DNA of 64,000 bases from Aricia agestis. Lineage: Eukaryota > Arthropoda > Insecta > Lepidoptera > Lycaenidae. Positions 36,542 through 50,693 of the stretch are shown piece after piece. Where the stretch lies: NCBI RefSeq assembly GCF_905147365.1, contig NC_056408.1, forward strand, positions 6,758,001-6,822,000, given 5' to 3'. Position numbers and translations under genes: made by a program. Position 1 is the stretch's first letter. Each line of letters begins with the position of its first letter. The notes under the pieces are model-generated. The model was not told the origin of the DNA and made no database searches. It worked only from the letters and a program-made list of their open reading frames with translations.

Positions 36542-36863
36542 CCCAAATATACAAATTGAACAACAATTTTAATTTTAATACTAAGAATTACAGAACTACT
36601 ACAATATGCAATCACTACTAAACAAAATAGCAAACACAACTGTTGATGTGTAGTGGTGAGTGCAGTATTATACGAATTGTATGTTTATTTGAACGCACTT
36701 GTTTATGGCTAGGCTGTTATCTATTTCTAGATTCCCCGCCATATTGTTATATTACCAAAACATAAACACTATGTTGGGACTGGCCATTGCACTAGGATAA
36801 AGGAACAGAACTTTCGGACTTCACTTAGATCTTTTCTTGTCTCTACAAGAAATTTTAATTCTA

Positions 36864-37066
36864 TAATCTTATATCTTTAAACGAGCAATTCTTGTATATA
36901 TATATAATTGGAATCTCGGAATCGGCTCCAACGATTTTCATGAAACTTAGTATATAGGGGGTTTCGGGGGCGATAAATCGATCTAGCTAGGAATCATTTT
37001 TAGAAAATGTCATTTAATTCTTGTTTTATCGAATACCGAGCAAAGCTCGGTCAAACAGCTAGTAAT
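36864..37066 (+). mobile_element. Lep1-like repeat, stand-alone copy of the element nested at 14850
   Basis: It contains AAACGAGCAATTCTTGTATA, GGGGGTTTCGGGGGCGATAA and ATCGATCTAGCTAGGAATCA, and ends AGCAAAGCTCGGTCAAACAG then CTAGT, the Helitron-like 3' terminus. Confidence 0.65.
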
Positions 37067-38877
37067 TTAATAATCGGGCTATATTAATAAAAATAATGAA
37101 CCTATCATGTGCGATAGAGCTGCAGAATAAAAGTAAAATATATTCAAAACATATTTGACACTGTTCATTCATACAAAGTTTGAACACAAAGACTTAAAGA
37201 TAGCTTTGTATCATCAGCAAAAAGTTTAACGGAATCTTCTAATAAGGAGTTGTTTAATAATGTTACATACATGGATAGATGAATAAAGACAGATTAAAAG
37301 ACGTACTGAGTTTGTAGTCTACCAGTATAAGCTGGAAATTTTATGACCATTTAATTAAGTCAGTATAATCGCAACTGAAATTTTAGTACATTAATTCATA
37401 TAACATGTTATAAGTATTTAATTTTTATGACTTTAATATCAATAATGAATTCAAGTGTTTTTTCGTACTCTTTGTTATGTCTTTACAATATACATTTGAG
37501 AGTTACAACTATAAGTAGGGAAGAGGTGTTATTATTTTACTTGTCATAGTAGCGAGTTTAATCAAAACTATAGACGTATAACCACAGCTCTACAAGACCA
37601 GTGTGACCAGTTATATAGAGTATAGACGATTCCTATATCCACTATAAAGACCTTTATGCCGACGACATAAGACTAACTCTTAAGATACCTAGAAGTAAAA
37701 CAACAATGAACAGTCTTTAGTTGATGTAACTACGATAGCCAGGACCTATTCTCATGATTCGGATGTCACTTCGAGCACAAGCTATCTTTCTCGTGCGCAC
37801 ACGATATGCTGTGTAAAAGCATGAGTGTGACAGCCTGCTATTGAAGCGTCGTTCGAGGCATTAGAATAGTGCCGCTGTACGCTACGCACATGCGATTGCT
37901 ACGTGAACAATACGGAATGTTCCACATTTGCCTGATTTGATTCCAATAAGGATATCGTTCTCCTCCGTTGCTGTAACAATTCCTTATTTAAAATCGATTG
38001 TGGATTTTATCAATTGATCGAAATACCCAACTATTATTGCGGTACTTAAAACTATCCGTAAGTAATAATTGTTTTGACTCATGTTATATTTTTATCGAAC
38101 AAAAATTTAGTTTGAAATGCATTTTTCTACACTTTTATAGCACGCAATAGATCTTCTTTATAATACTCAATAGCCAAAATCGCGCACCATTATGAGCGTG
38201 ATTTTAAGCAACTTAAGGTTATAAAACAATGCAGTGTCACATCCGTAAAATTTGTGTTTGCTGATAAGCCAGTTTGATTTAAGGAATAGGGCTTTGATGT
38301 TTATACTTTTTTATTAGACACTATAATTACTGTTAATATTGAGCGTGTGGTAATTAGAACAGCGGTTCTCGTGAAAGTGATTCATCCGGGATTTTGCTAG
38401 AAGGAAATCGAACGTAACCATGTCAGTGCTAAAGTCTCTAGCTAGATTAACTTTAGCATTTCAACACCGAAGCTATAAATAAGATATATCGAGCGGAAGA
38501 ACGCACATTAGAACATCCACGCAAGTGAAGCAGCGAGCACAAACAAATCATTAAGACAAAATTAGGGTGGCCTACATGTGAATGTACGCATTGCTATTTT
38601 ATTGCTAAGCTAAATAATATCTTGGAATACCGCATGGTATTAACAATTTTCAGCAATTGACAGTAACGGGAAATCAGAACAATTCGCAGCGCAGTCAAAT
38701 GCAACCGTGAGACGTCGATTGTTCTGATATTAATAGTTTCCTATCTACTCTCTCCACGCCACGTGGACTATAACAAAAATAAATGAGACGACGAGAAAGA
38801 ACGTCTCTGCTATTTCCAGAAGAATATCAGTGCACCTCAGTTTTCGTATGTCCTTAAACTTATGTTTAAGTTCATTC

Positions 38878-38912
38878 AAAAATACACCATTATTATTAGT
38901 GGTGTATTTTTG
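38878..38912. repeat. Hairpin AAAAATACACCA / TGGTGTATTTTT
   Basis: Twelve-base perfect arms around an ATTATTAG-rich loop. Confidence 0.6.
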
Positions 38913-40031
38913 TTTTACGATAAAATTACTTTATATTAATAAATCCCAAGAATTACATTTTTAAATCAGACATATAACGTAGATTTTTGTCTAATAATTT
39001 ATATTCTGATGCATATTTTGAAAGTTGGTTTAATATTATTGCTCCAGATTCAATATAATATTATGAGATGATATCATCACCATATTTTGTAGAAAAGTCT
39101 ACTTCCTTCCCCATTCAAAGAATAAAGAAGTTGATTCGCATTCGTATTCTTAACACACTTAACATAGTAATAAAGCTATAATATATTCTACTAATTAATG
39201 AAAGATAACTTTAGCCTCGTTCAAAATTTAATGTAATACGTATAATGTACGCGTACATTTAACACATTAAAACTCCAGAAATTATCTTTGACTAACATAG
39301 CGAGACTTGCCGAAAAATATCTTAAACATATTAGTCATGGCCTCCAGTACACATAAAAGTATTGTTTCGACAATATGTTCGACATACAAATCACACGCGG
39401 CCAATTCTATTTCTAGCTTTGCACTACCGTTCATTTTACAGCTTTTTGCTGGCGTAAAACTACCAAGTAAAACATGGTATGTACTACGTTCTAGAAATTA
39501 CAGAAAATCGAGAAAATATGTTTTTAACGTTTTATTTGAAAATTAACTTCAAAAAGTTAAATTGGAATAAGAGAGGACATGGTTTGTGGATTTTGCCATA
39601 TACGTTAATCCAGCTAGGATATTCTCGTAGAGCAATATGTTCATAGTTATATAATAGCAAAATTGCAGTTCCTTTCAAAACAATGATACCACATGTAAAT
39701 GCATAGCCTGCTATTGGTCGAGCGAAGCGATCGGCGCTTTTGAACAATCAATACCGCAATCAATTTATCTTAAGATTTACGCACGCATTGTTGAATACCT
39801 AGAAACATCTGGATGATGTATGAAAGGAAAATTTGTCACGAAAGCATAGTATTAACTAGGTCGATTGTTCCCTGGCACGATTTACAAATCAAGCTAGATC
39901 GGTGGAGCTGAAGGCGTAATCTGTTGTCCTGAATTATCAGCCTATATTCGTCATTGTCAATCAATGTTGGACTGTGAAGAATTGTTAAATTATTTCGTGG
40001 GTTATTGGTTATTTCAGTTTTATTTGTATAT

Positions 40032-40140
40032 GTTACGGCTAATAGCCGAAGTGCGGATACACCTAGTTTTACCCGGCTACAACTAGGTGCAGCCGGCCAC
40101 ATGCGATTAAACTTAGGTGTATCCTACTTATCTTCGGTTA
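40032..40140. mobile_element. MITE with GGATACACCTA terminal inverted repeats
   Basis: GGATACACCTAGTTTTACCC and, inverted, AAACTTAGGTGTATCC enclose GC-richer sequence, with the pair CGGCTACAACTAGG / CCTAGTT-like inside. The 72-codon and 88-codon frames crossing it are not genes. Confidence 0.5.
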
Positions 40141-40309
40141 TAAAAAAAGTTAATGCTGCCTTTGAAGATACAGTTAGGCACTGGTTTACAAAAGACATGA
40201 GGAGGTCGTTTGAATTGAAGTAAACCATAAAAGGAAATGAAACGTTGGACGGCGCCAACAATCACTCTCTAACAAGGCGCCTTGCTTCACAATTTACAGC
40301 TTCTTCTAC

Positions 40310-40372
40310 AAGTCCTTCAGGTACTTAGCACGGGGCCAGACTGACGTGGTGTGAAGCGTCCATAGATATTAT
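40310..40372 (+). mobile_element. tRNA-derived SINE, family A, 3' fragment
   Basis: AAGTCCTTCAGGTACTTAGC, ACGGGGCCAGACTGACGTGG and GTGTGAAGCGTCCATAGATA match the last 65 bp of the 5108-5380 copy. A run of TATTATTATT follows. Confidence 0.8.
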
Positions 40373-42162
40373 TATATTATTATTATTATTCTTTATATGA
40401 ATGAATTATGAAAGTATAATTTTCAGCATTTTAAAAGTTTAAAAGTAATTTATGGTAGAAAAAATAAAAAAAAACGAAACGTTGCTTTTTACGTCCGTAA
40501 TTGTATGTTCATATTTTTGGATCGTTTTATCAATATTGATATGGATAGATAAAAATTCGGCTTAGAAACTCTGGCATTCTACCAGATTCTGGTGAGGGAA
40601 TTAACATTTACTTGATTTAAGGAATGAGACTGTTGTTGTTAGTCACCTTTTTGGCAGACGTCCACAACTCAAATAATAGTTTATTCCCCAAAAATATTTT
40701 TAGCGCATTTTATCCAGACCATAAGTCGCTTTTCGAGAGTAATAGATGGCTACAAGACGAACAAAATAGATTTAAGTTGATGCCAATAATATTTAAACAT
40801 AAAACAAGCTACATATATAGTAGATAATATGATATTATGTGCGTGTGCACGATTTAACGGCGCTGCTAAACTATTTTCATCGTAAGAAAAAAGAACTATG
40901 TCGAGCGTAGTTAGTTTGTATATATATTATGAGGCATATTTGCTGCACAATATTATTATTTTCTAATTTTAACTAATACGACCATAGATAAAGTATTATA
41001 GTATAGATGTAATCTTAGCCCGTCATCGCGTGGCCATTTTGTGCTTATTTTCATACAAGTAGTGTGCGATTATTTTCTTGAATATTTCTATTTGTCGATC
41101 ATTTTTAAGCACATTATAATATAGAAAAGAAAGTCATTTAGTTCATGATATCGATAAACTATAGTTCAAGTGATGACAATCCGTAAACACACGTAAAAGC
41201 TATGCAATTTATGTAGCCAAATTATTAATTGATGTGACATTTTTAGCACTAATGCCTTATATAGCACGAATAAGGAATTCTTAAACTTATAAATTATCTT
41301 TTTAGCTTACAAAAATACCGATTAAAAAGCCCAAAAAACGTTATTCAAAACTTACGTATTTAATGTTAAATCCACGTGTTTGAGGCATTATTTGTCCATT
41401 CTTATGGTTTATTATTTATTAATTTACCATGTTATTTTGTAATTTACCATGTAATGATTTCTTTGTAATTGCATTTATCCTTTGATCAGTCTATCATTTA
41501 TCTTATATTATGTACTATTGAAACAGGGTAAACCTGCATTTAAGTCTAATATTTACCAACTTATCTATCTATACATAAATTACTCGAAAGCGGTCAGAGG
41601 ATCGATCACAATGCAAGTTACTTAACCGTATCATTCGATAGAATTGGGACCATAATTCAATAGCGGAGTTCAATAAACTCTATGGCAAACAAATAGAAAG
41701 CAAACGAGCTGAAGTATTACGACAATGAATGGACGATGTCAGTAAGGACGGAGCCTCACCGGAGAATGCGAGCCCGTCGAAACACGAGCTCGCCCTGACA
41801 TAAGTCTCCAAATGTAGCAAGCTGCCAACCTTGTCTCTCTATTTATATGACTAACACTCGTTCATTCTGTCCCCCGATGTAATAAAACTGTACAACCTGT
41901 GACACTTATCTCGATCTATGGCGTAATCACGAGAAACCCTTTTAAAATAGCAGCCAAAACTGTCTTGGTTCACTTACTGGGTGCGACGATCATTGTTTTT
42001 GCGAATTGATACGTAAACAGAATGACGCATTCGTTTAATTCGTCTAATGAAACGTTAAATATCCATAAATCTAGCAGTTTAAGTTGTAATAAGGTGAGTC
42101 TTGGGGAATAGCTGCTGTCCATTTTAGAATCTAAGAATATATTTATACAAATATATACTCAC

Positions 42163-42296
42163 GTCTGGGTGTTCTTTGACTGGTACGTATACTTTTTCTG
42201 TGAGTGTGGTGACCATGCCTTCCGCTTCTGGTAATATTAATGGTTCTTTTTTCACTCCATTTATTTGAAACAAACTCGCACGGACCTTTGCGATTT
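42163..42296 (-). CDS. how: how / quaking-like STAR protein, internal exon (QUA1-KH linker and first KH strand)
   Basis: HOW is a STAR-family RNA-binding protein that controls mRNA stability and splicing in muscle, tendon, glia and germ line. This exon is 134 nt: two bases completing a Glu codon, then 44 codons beginning IAKVRASLFQINGVKKEP and ending KVYVPVKEHPD. From memory this closely matches the fly protein (IARVRASLFQINGVKKEP; EKVYVPVREHPD). The acceptor reads TTTTCAG just above 42296 and the donor is GAC|GTGAGT below 42163. The previous exon should therefore end in phase 1, probably within a Leu-Asp-Glu-Glu motif. The QUA1 dimerisation segment that should precede it was not found up to 64000. 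The next exon joins in phase 0 after a 13.9 kb intron. Confidence 0.96.
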
Positions 42297-45200
42297 CTGA
42301 AAATAAAATAATGCATAATGAGTCATAATGCATCTGCTAGCATAAATCTAATAAATGTGTCAAAATTGTTAACAGTTTTACGCGTCCGCCCAAGAATTTA
42401 CTGCAGAAGATAAAAGTTTATGTAGGTTATGTAGCGAATCAGAATGTACAGTTACTGGAAATTCATATTGGGATTTTGCAATTGCATTACACAAACGCTT
42501 GTTTCATAATACTTATTAATTTTGTCTCCTTTAAAAAGTGACTTAAAATATTTTTTAATTATGTTAATCGTAACTACTTGTTTTTATTTCAGACTTAAAT
42601 ACTGTAATTATATAAATTATGCATAAGTATTTATAGAAAGTTAAATGTAAAATAAACTATACTGTTCAGATACAAGATAATGGTATCAGTACTCTATCAC
42701 GATTTCTGCAGTAAGTGTCGTTTATTCGTCGATCCTTATTATAGGTTAAACAGTCTTGACTTATCAGACGTGGATAGCTAATAATAAAATAATAGAAATC
42801 CCAAGTTCTAATATCGTTGATCGTACAAATATTACCTATTCTTTTGATAAATGCGATCCAACATTCATAAAAGTTAAGATAGTTACAACGTGTGAAATTA
42901 TGATACCAAGCTCCTGAATACACCGCAATAACGGACTAGACTCAGCTAGCTTTCTTTAAGGAGAAAACGCATTAAATTGCGTGGGAATAAGTCCCTACAA
43001 AATCATCTATGTAAATTACTAAACGACTCAATTGCATTTTCTCTTTTCGCAATTTTTTTCCTACATTTCTTTAGCTACTAGTTACATTCACTTAAAAACA
43101 TTAAATATAAGCAAAACGTAGGGGTTTCGCTCTAGAACTTTAAAACCTAAAAATAAAAATACAACGGTGGTTGACTTGTTATGGTGTTAAATCAAGTTAC
43201 ATTAGGCACTGGGAAACTGAGTGGATATTGCTAAGAGTGCCTGTGCGTGTACTTAAGTATGACGTAAAGTTAATTTAAGTTTATACGATATTATGAATAT
43301 CTTACAATTAAGTTTATTTATGCGATTATTATAAGTAAACACCAACAATTAATACATGACATCAATACAGCCGAAGGTGGCAACTTTAATGCCAATTCGC
43401 TACTGGTGGTCTCACAAACATCAGGAATGTTTTGTCAAAAGTGATGTCATACTTATTTATTATCTCAACTTGTCCTTTAAACAGCAGTTAGATGTAATCG
43501 TGATCCAAGATTTAGATTGTTAAATGGACTCAAGTTACACCTAGGTAAATGTTACGAAAGATACAAAAATCACTTTACAAACATTTCGTTTCTTAGAAAG
43601 AACGTAAATATTAAACTTTATGGAAACTAAAATCTTCTCTTAAAATATTTAAAGTAATATTAGCATGAGCAGTAATAAATATAGAGAGGAATTTTAATTG
43701 CTGTTTTTGTTTACGCATATAATAGAAATTACAAGTATGAGAGTATGAAATAGCGTCAACATTTCTCAACACCACGACAAGCAGTCGCTGCTCTTCTAGA
43801 TAAATTATCTCGAATATATTTTGTGCACGTTACCTAACACATTTACTGGTAAATATTATTTTATTTTAGACGTCGAGCACGTATTTGTCATAGCAGAGAT
43901 GACAGTGTGAATGAGAATTTAAACACAAGAAGAAGCTACGTGAAGACTATTATGATGATGTGTAGCATGTTAAACATTTTTATCTGTTTCTGGTACTTAT
44001 ATTCGTTTAAGCCCTGAACGCTGCTAAGTCTCAGCCGCATTGAGGAGAAATCTTTGTAACAAATCTGGTGTGATAAATATTGCTAAAAGCAACGGTTTTC
44101 GCCCCAACTACAATCATTGAGCAAACAAGTCTCGGTGTCCAGATAAGGAACTGATGAGTCAGTGGGTAATATCCGGAGTGTTCTGTAAGAGTAAGACCAT
44201 ATGTTTTGTAACATCGTATGCATAAAAAGTGTGTCGGTTCCTTATAAATATTCTACACAGCTAAATAAAATATTGCGTGTACCTATGTAAAAGATGTTTA
44301 TCTAATTATGTTGAGTGCATGTTGGTATTTCTTGAGTAAAGAAAATATACGTAAAACACTCTGACTTTGGTAACATGTTGAAGCCGCTTTTGAAGAATCT
44401 TCTATAGATGCGTCAAAGTTGAAGGTTTGATGTGACAACATTTAATCGCGTAATGAACCATGACTTTATGCATCGACAATAGAAATCTACATTGATAAAT
44501 CGATTTGGATAATTCAGCCTTAAAAACTGTTTCGTCTGCCTGTCCATACGTAGCGGGTACTGCGACAATGTGGAGCTTTCACGCCTTATACGGTGGTAAG
44601 TGAGTAAACAAGCCATTAACCCGTACCATCGTGGATTATATATTTAATTGCCACCTCCTGGCGTATCGATGTCAGACGCCATTTCAAAATGGAAAACATT
44701 CGAGATTTAACCCGTATTGTGAGTGACCCGTAACAAACGACTTAATTAATTTTCAATTTATCTTAGTCCGGTGAAGCTTCATTTAACTTTCACAACAGAG
44801 TGATTGCATTATGAGTTCATTGGCGGCTTTTTTTCATTTTTCATAAATGTGAAACGTGATTTCTACCATGATAAATCGAAATTAATTTAATGTATTTGTA
44901 ATTGAAAAGTACCTCTCAAATTAAGATATTCAATACTACAGATTAAGTTGGTTTTGTGCAGTAAGCGTAACTTTTTGACAAGTTTAACATTACAAGGTCA
45001 GAAAAGAGGGATTCGTTTGTAAACCTTTGGAAACTTGTCAACGCTATGTCGGGTGTCGAAACACTTGTAGCGGACGTCCAAACAATGCCACTTCCATTGT
45101 GCTGCCAAATGGTTTTAGAACAAAAACAAGAGCCAACAAGAGGCTCTATTGACACAGGTGATCTTGAAAGTGACGGACATCACTCAAACAGTGTAAATGA

Positions 45201-46493
45201 TTAATGTAGTGGAATAGTAATGAGGGAGAAACAAAGCCTTCCTCAAAAATGTGCGGAATCTACGGTTCTGTTAGCAATGACAGGCAAAATATACACGTTT
45301 AACATTATCAAGTTCCGATAAACTTCTAGCAGAATATGATATTGATTTAATGTACATATTTAACTCTATAAATCTTCAGTAGAGAAAATTGTTATTTACG
45401 AAAACAAATAACTTTATAAAGCAGTATATGCGTGTAAAGTCGTTATAGTAAAAGAAAAATGAATGAAGACAGCTGGTGAGTATAAATTACGGTATTATCA
45501 AAGACAAGCTAGTAAAGTATTAATTAACTCAATCTCTAAATCACTGTCGTTTTTGCAATCATTCCGCGGAAAAATTAACTGCTGTTTAAAGTGAAGGTGC
45601 AACGTCTAGGCGGAGAAATTATGAAGCGTTAATATACTTGACGGTCACAATTGGAGCAGAAATGAGCAGAAGATATTAGCCTCGATTCCTGTTCTAAACA
45701 TAATATGACAAATTGTATCGAAGCTGAAATATCTTACGTGAATTAGGTTTAGAAATCGTAAGATATACAGCGTCCAGACAATACAAGTACGGAAACAATG
45801 AGGAATCAGGAATGTTCTCACGTAGGGTAACGATGCGTGAATCGCTTCGGTCGATGCGTGCGGACTGTGGACGTGCTACAGAGGTTTGTAAATACAAGAA
45901 ACAGAACTAACAATCTCTGGTTAAATTTTGTTAAAATGCAGTAAATGAAGCTGTTAGAAATTAAACTGGATAAAGACAAAGAAGTATAGGTGTTCAGGGA
46001 AGAGTAAAGTAAAAATTATATCAAAATAGATCTAAGAGTATTTTTGAAAAGTATATTTTGTGTCTCTACCACCTTAACAGTAATTCGAAATGTAATAACA
46101 GTAATTATTTATACTTGTTTTGTTTACCAAATTCGAGTAAACATTTAATCTTAATTTATGAAAATTACCAGTTAATAAATGGAATTATCTCCTATTTTGT
46201 ATTTCCTACTCATTAAAAAATAAATTCTTATTTAATAATGTAAAAAATGGTGTCTACATTTTTACCAAAAGCGTGACCGAAAGCTGGTTCCAATGAATCG
46301 AGATTTCTATAGGGATTTTGCCAAATGTTTGTTAGGAATTTCTACAGTTTAGTGGTTTTCAGCCAGTTTTTAAGATAAAGGTGTGGCGATACATTTTGAA
46401 ATCCACGATGAGTTATTTGTATATTAATATTTCGTAATTTAAAGTTTGATTATTTTTTTGATCATTCATCTTAATGATTCATTGTGTGTTTAA

Positions 46494-47744
46494 CACTAGA
46501 AAGACCGGAGCGGTCAAATGACCGCATTTTCGTTTTTAATTTGCGATATTTTTGTTACCGTTGCGTGAAATTCGTTTTCCTCTCGTGACATTTAATAATT
46601 TTCGATTGTTTAAATTATGATAACGTGTTTTTAATGATTGCTCAATAATTACAAGTTGTAAATAACAACCTACCTAGAAAGACCGCAGCGGTTAATTGAC
46701 CGCTTGAATAAAATTTCTAAAGAAAGTGGGTTTTTCTTGCAAGTTTTATTTTTCTTTCAAATTTGTTATTATTATTATGTTTTGTTTGTGTATTGTATTT
46801 GAAATTTGATTTAAAATTTATAAAAAACTCGACTGAAATAGACTTGTCAATGACTCATAGGACAAAAGTGGGATAAATACTTTTATTTACATAAATGGTC
46901 TAAAATTTCACATTTTATATGTAAAACTAATGGCAATATATTTACAAATATAGTATGTGCACAAATAAAACGTTTTGCCTTGCTTGTTTTGATATTGTAA
47001 TGTATTTCAAGTTTTTTGCCTAATGAAACCCTGTTTTTTGAAAATTATCAACGTTACTACAAAAATTGTGTCAAATAATATTGTTGCCTGAGTTGACCTA
47101 ACACAGGGTTTATTAGTAGTTCGAATTTCAGTAAAATATTTATGCTGAGTTAAGTTTATTTTTTGTTTTACCTACACAAACGAAGCAAATAACAAACTAA
47201 AGGTTGCGAATTGTAGTTCTATGAAAATATGATAAAAAATGTTATATTTATGCTAATTTTAAGTATATTTCATTTCTGAAGCATAAATTTTGTACTTTTT
47301 TAGCTTTAGTGATAAAAGATTTTTATATTGTGACCAAAAATACGACACGAAAAAATAATAGTTTTGTCCTCCAATAGGGTATTTTCATCAAGATGTTCAT
47401 GGCTTCTAGACGTGAATTACTGTACGTAAGAGTAACTTTACCATTCTATTGCTATAATGAGAAAATACAAAATCTGAAAAAAGCGGTGTTTTATGCTCAA
47501 ATACAAGAAGAAAACCAATAAATCTTGTGGAGTCATTATAATGTCATTATATCAGTAGCAGGTCTATAAAATCTTGAATATTTGTTCTATAATTTAATTT
47601 AGTTACATTTATAAATAATTACATGATCAATAATGCAATAAATTATGCAAAAGCAAAATAGTAAGACACACAAAAAAAAATACGATGGGTCCTTTGACCG
47701 CTCTTGGTCTTTCTAGGAAGTTCAGAATTCCGGTCTTTCTAGTG
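46494..47744. mobile_element. piggyBac-like non-autonomous transposon, 1.25 kb
   Basis: TTAA (46490-46493 and 47745-47748) flanks ends CACTAGAAAGACCGG on both sides. Just inside lie GGTCAAATGACCGC (left) and, near 46675, a second copy of the end motif (CTAGAAAGACCGCAGCGGTT). The right side has CTTTGACCGCTCTTGGTCTT. There is no transposase frame. The interior is very AT-rich. Confidence 0.75.
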
Positions 47745-48039
47745 TTAAATAAAATTATTACGCATAGAGCCTACTGCTTCCGAGCGTCTTATATTAGCTT
47801 AATTTTGTATTTTATTACAAGTTTTTATACGTCATTAATTGGACAAGTCGTTAAGATAAAACAGTTTAAGATAAACTTGGTTTAACGAGCACCAAATAGA
47901 CCGAAAACGGAAATTCTTCCTGTTCAGTCGGCGCGGTTTGGTCCTTATCTTCAAATCACTTTTTGACAAAATTAACTGAATATACTGACAAACCTACGTA
48001 ACTATATGCACCGTTATAACATTACCTAATTCATAGTAG

Positions 48040-48135
48040 GTACCATAGAAGAAAATTATTCATAGGCAGTTGACGGACCTACGTAATATGGTCGGCTTAT
48101 GTCAATTCAATGTTAGCTGTGATCGGTCGGATAGG
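48040..48135. repeat. Fragment of the 55161-55324 MITE family
   Basis: It shares GTTGACGGACCTACGT, GTCGGCTTATGTCAATTCAA and GTTAGCTGTGATCGGTC with 55161-55324. A weaker relative is at 15305-15375. Confidence 0.45.
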
Positions 48136-49331
48136 TTTTTTTCTCTGATGAAGTGAAGATGAAGAAGTGGTTGACTCTACTAGGTTAGGTACTTACTACA
48201 TAAAGATGAAGACCTAACTGAAGAGTAGGCAAATGTGTTTTAGATCACATAACACGAGCAAATAAAACTTTGCTAAACCATTTTGACAAATATTATACTT
48301 GCGCGTGTTTAAACAAGTAACCCAACAGCACGACCACTTTCAGTCAACACAGCGCGTTACAAGACATTTCCTGCCACCGATGTCAAGAGTCCGTAATGTA
48401 TTCTTAAGCACCAATTGTATGCATCGGCTGAAGATTGTAAAGAATCTACAGATCTTTGGTAAGAAGTAGAAAAATAGACGTATTTTTTACGTGTAAAAGT
48501 AGATGTTGCACGTGTCTTCACTCTCCGCACGCAATAACAGCTACACTGGACATTATTCCCTTGGTCTACACTGTACAGCGTACAGTATATAATAATTATT
48601 TGCTCTTAACTAATTATATCTATAATGCAAGGGGACTACATTCAAAATTCTAACAAACAGATCTCTCCATTTTACTGTCTTTATATTTAACCTTCAAGAT
48701 CCATAATTTTTACGGGTTTACTAATTTATCCGTCATTGTCTTTGATCTGGATATCAAACTAAATTATTTACGTTCAAAGACAAATTGCTCGTGATCAAAA
48801 CTGTCATAAACTAGAATTTTTATATTTATAATAACCAGATGTGGGTGGCAAAATTTCTATTTAAAGCGCGTCATATAAAATTGTAAATCACGTTCAATTA
48901 ATTAACATAATAATATTATTTCAGAAGCTACTTGATATCTTGGTAGAAGTAATTCTAGCGGTTTAAAAGAAGAAAATAGGAATAACATAATGTTACATTA
49001 ATCATTAAAGATTAAAAAAAATATAATGCCCAAAAATATATTAAAAACAGAAAAATTTGCTTAATTTGTTGAAAGCGTAAATTTTAGTAGGAGTTGATTA
49101 TTATTGATATTTTTAGTAATTATGACATAAACACAATCAGCATCAAAGCAAAGGAAGTGTATCCGGATAAAAAACGAATACTAATTAGATGGTGGTTCAT
49201 TAAAATTTAATGTTAGTTCTTTGACAAATTTATTATGCTTCGATTCACGACTGATTTATATCAGCATTTACATTAGTGGTGTGAGTTGTACTAAAAATAT
49301 AATTTACATTCTCAATAACGAACTGTCACAG

Positions 49332-49550
49332 TTTTTTTTTTTTTTTTAATGAAATAAGGGGGCAAACGAGCAAACGGGTCACCTGATGGAAAGCAACTTC
49401 CGTCGCCCATGGACACTCGCAGCATCAGAAGAGCTGCAGGTGCGTTGCCGGCCTTTTAAGAGGGAATAGGGTAATAGGGGAGGGTAGGGATGGGAAGGGA
49501 ATTTGGGAGGGTAGGGAAGGGAATAGGGTAGGGGATTGGGCCTCCAGTAA
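49332..49550 (-). mobile_element. GC-rich SINE family C, minus strand, 5'-truncated
   Basis: The poly-T start at 49332 is the tail of a minus-strand copy. ACGGGTCACCTGATGGAAAG, CCGTCGCCCATGGACACTCG and a G/A-rich tract follow. The tract contains an extra expansion (GGGAATTTGGGAGGGTAGGG) compared with other copies. Confidence 0.8.
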
Positions 49551-50124
49551 TACTATAACTTTAGTTGAGTTAAAGTAGCAAGATTGTAACATAATATTAC
49601 TATCAGAATACGTAAAATTGTTGCTGAATCCCAAGTGACACTAGGATTATTTATTAGATTTGTTAAATTAATGGAAAGTACGCTTGAATCTGTTGAGTAA
49701 ATTGTGTTGTGCACAAAACATGTCGAATTTAAATCAATTGACCATTGTTACGCTCTATGCTTTCAGAATGCAGGCGTGTTCCGTATTTATACTGTCCGCG
49801 GTCGACGGTTCTTTTATTACAGCTATAAACTCGTCGAAGTAAACCGGCGATTTTCGATTTATCGCCTAGTATTTATTTTTCACGGTTTACATACGGACGT
49901 AACTAGTGCTAGCAGTGGCGAAACACCGGTTTTCCTAGAACACTAAAGACCGGGCGTAAATCTTTTTATTATAAGTTATTTGTATATAAGTCCGTTATTT
50001 GATGCGACGGATCGTTATTTGTGTTTAATGCACCATTACTCCCGTTCAGTAGATAATAGTTTACAACATCCGCGATATAATGTCGGGAAGACGAAAAATC
50101 TGGGATATGATTCATAATTAAGGT

Positions 50125-50202
50125 TAATTATAATAGATGTTCCGTCAGCTCCCAGTTTTGCAATAATTATAATAGATGTTCCGTCAGCTCCCAGTTTTGC
50201 AA
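50125..50202. repeat. Perfect 39-bp tandem duplication
   Basis: The unit from TAATTATAATAGATGTTCCG to CCCAGTTTTGCAA occurs at 50125-50163 and 50164-50202 with no difference. Confidence 0.9.
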
Positions 50203-50693
50203 TAGGATGACTAACTACTATTGATATCATCTATTCTGATGGTACGTTTTGGAAATTCAAAATATTTTTATAAATTATAAACCCTTGATTTGACAATTCC
50301 TACCAAAAACTAAGGAATCATAAGACCGAGACACGTGTCTAGAAATACAACTAATATGACCCAGGTTAAAAGTTAAAACAATATGCTACGGTAATATTAA
50401 CAATTCCTTTAATTGGCGTAATTGAGAGGGAACATCAAGTGGAGGAACCCGACAAAGTCAAACGTGCGGAGTCAATGGACTTTCAATCGAGCTTTACTTG
50501 ACTTTACTCATTCCCCTCTTGAACTAAGCGAAGAATGCGGCTACGATAAGGAACGTTATGCTAAATACGATTAGAAAAGAAGAAATATAAGTAAACATAA
50601 CTGAATTTGTCAGTCACTAAATACATTTTCAAGTAGGTAAGACATGAATTATTTGTAAATATGGAATTAAATGAAAATAAAAATCACATTTAG

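Larger units (their letters stand above)
28262..42162 (-). other. how: 13.9 kb intron of how (KH-interrupting)
   Basis: This is the interval between the KEHPD-ending exon and the FNFVG-starting exon. It contains no further exon I could recognise. Apart from the repeats listed separately it holds GC-richer islands at 29590-29710, 33440-33570, 33850-33985 and 41730-41800, which could be enhancers. Confidence 0.85.

Noticed and set aside
37748..37871. Possible MITE with CTATTCT(C/A)ATG ends
   Set aside because: Only about 11 matching terminal bases; too weak to annotate.
38471..38520. CTATAAATAAG with a downstream GC-richer stretch on the plus strand
   Set aside because: No gene follows on that strand.
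41840..41855. TATAAATAG on the minus strand, possible internal how promoter
   Set aside because: No initiator or start codon at a suitable distance; such matches are common in AT-rich DNA.
49704..49946. 80-codon plus-strand frame with somewhat higher G+C
   Set aside because: Not recognised, no splice or promoter context; left as a possible conserved noncoding patch.
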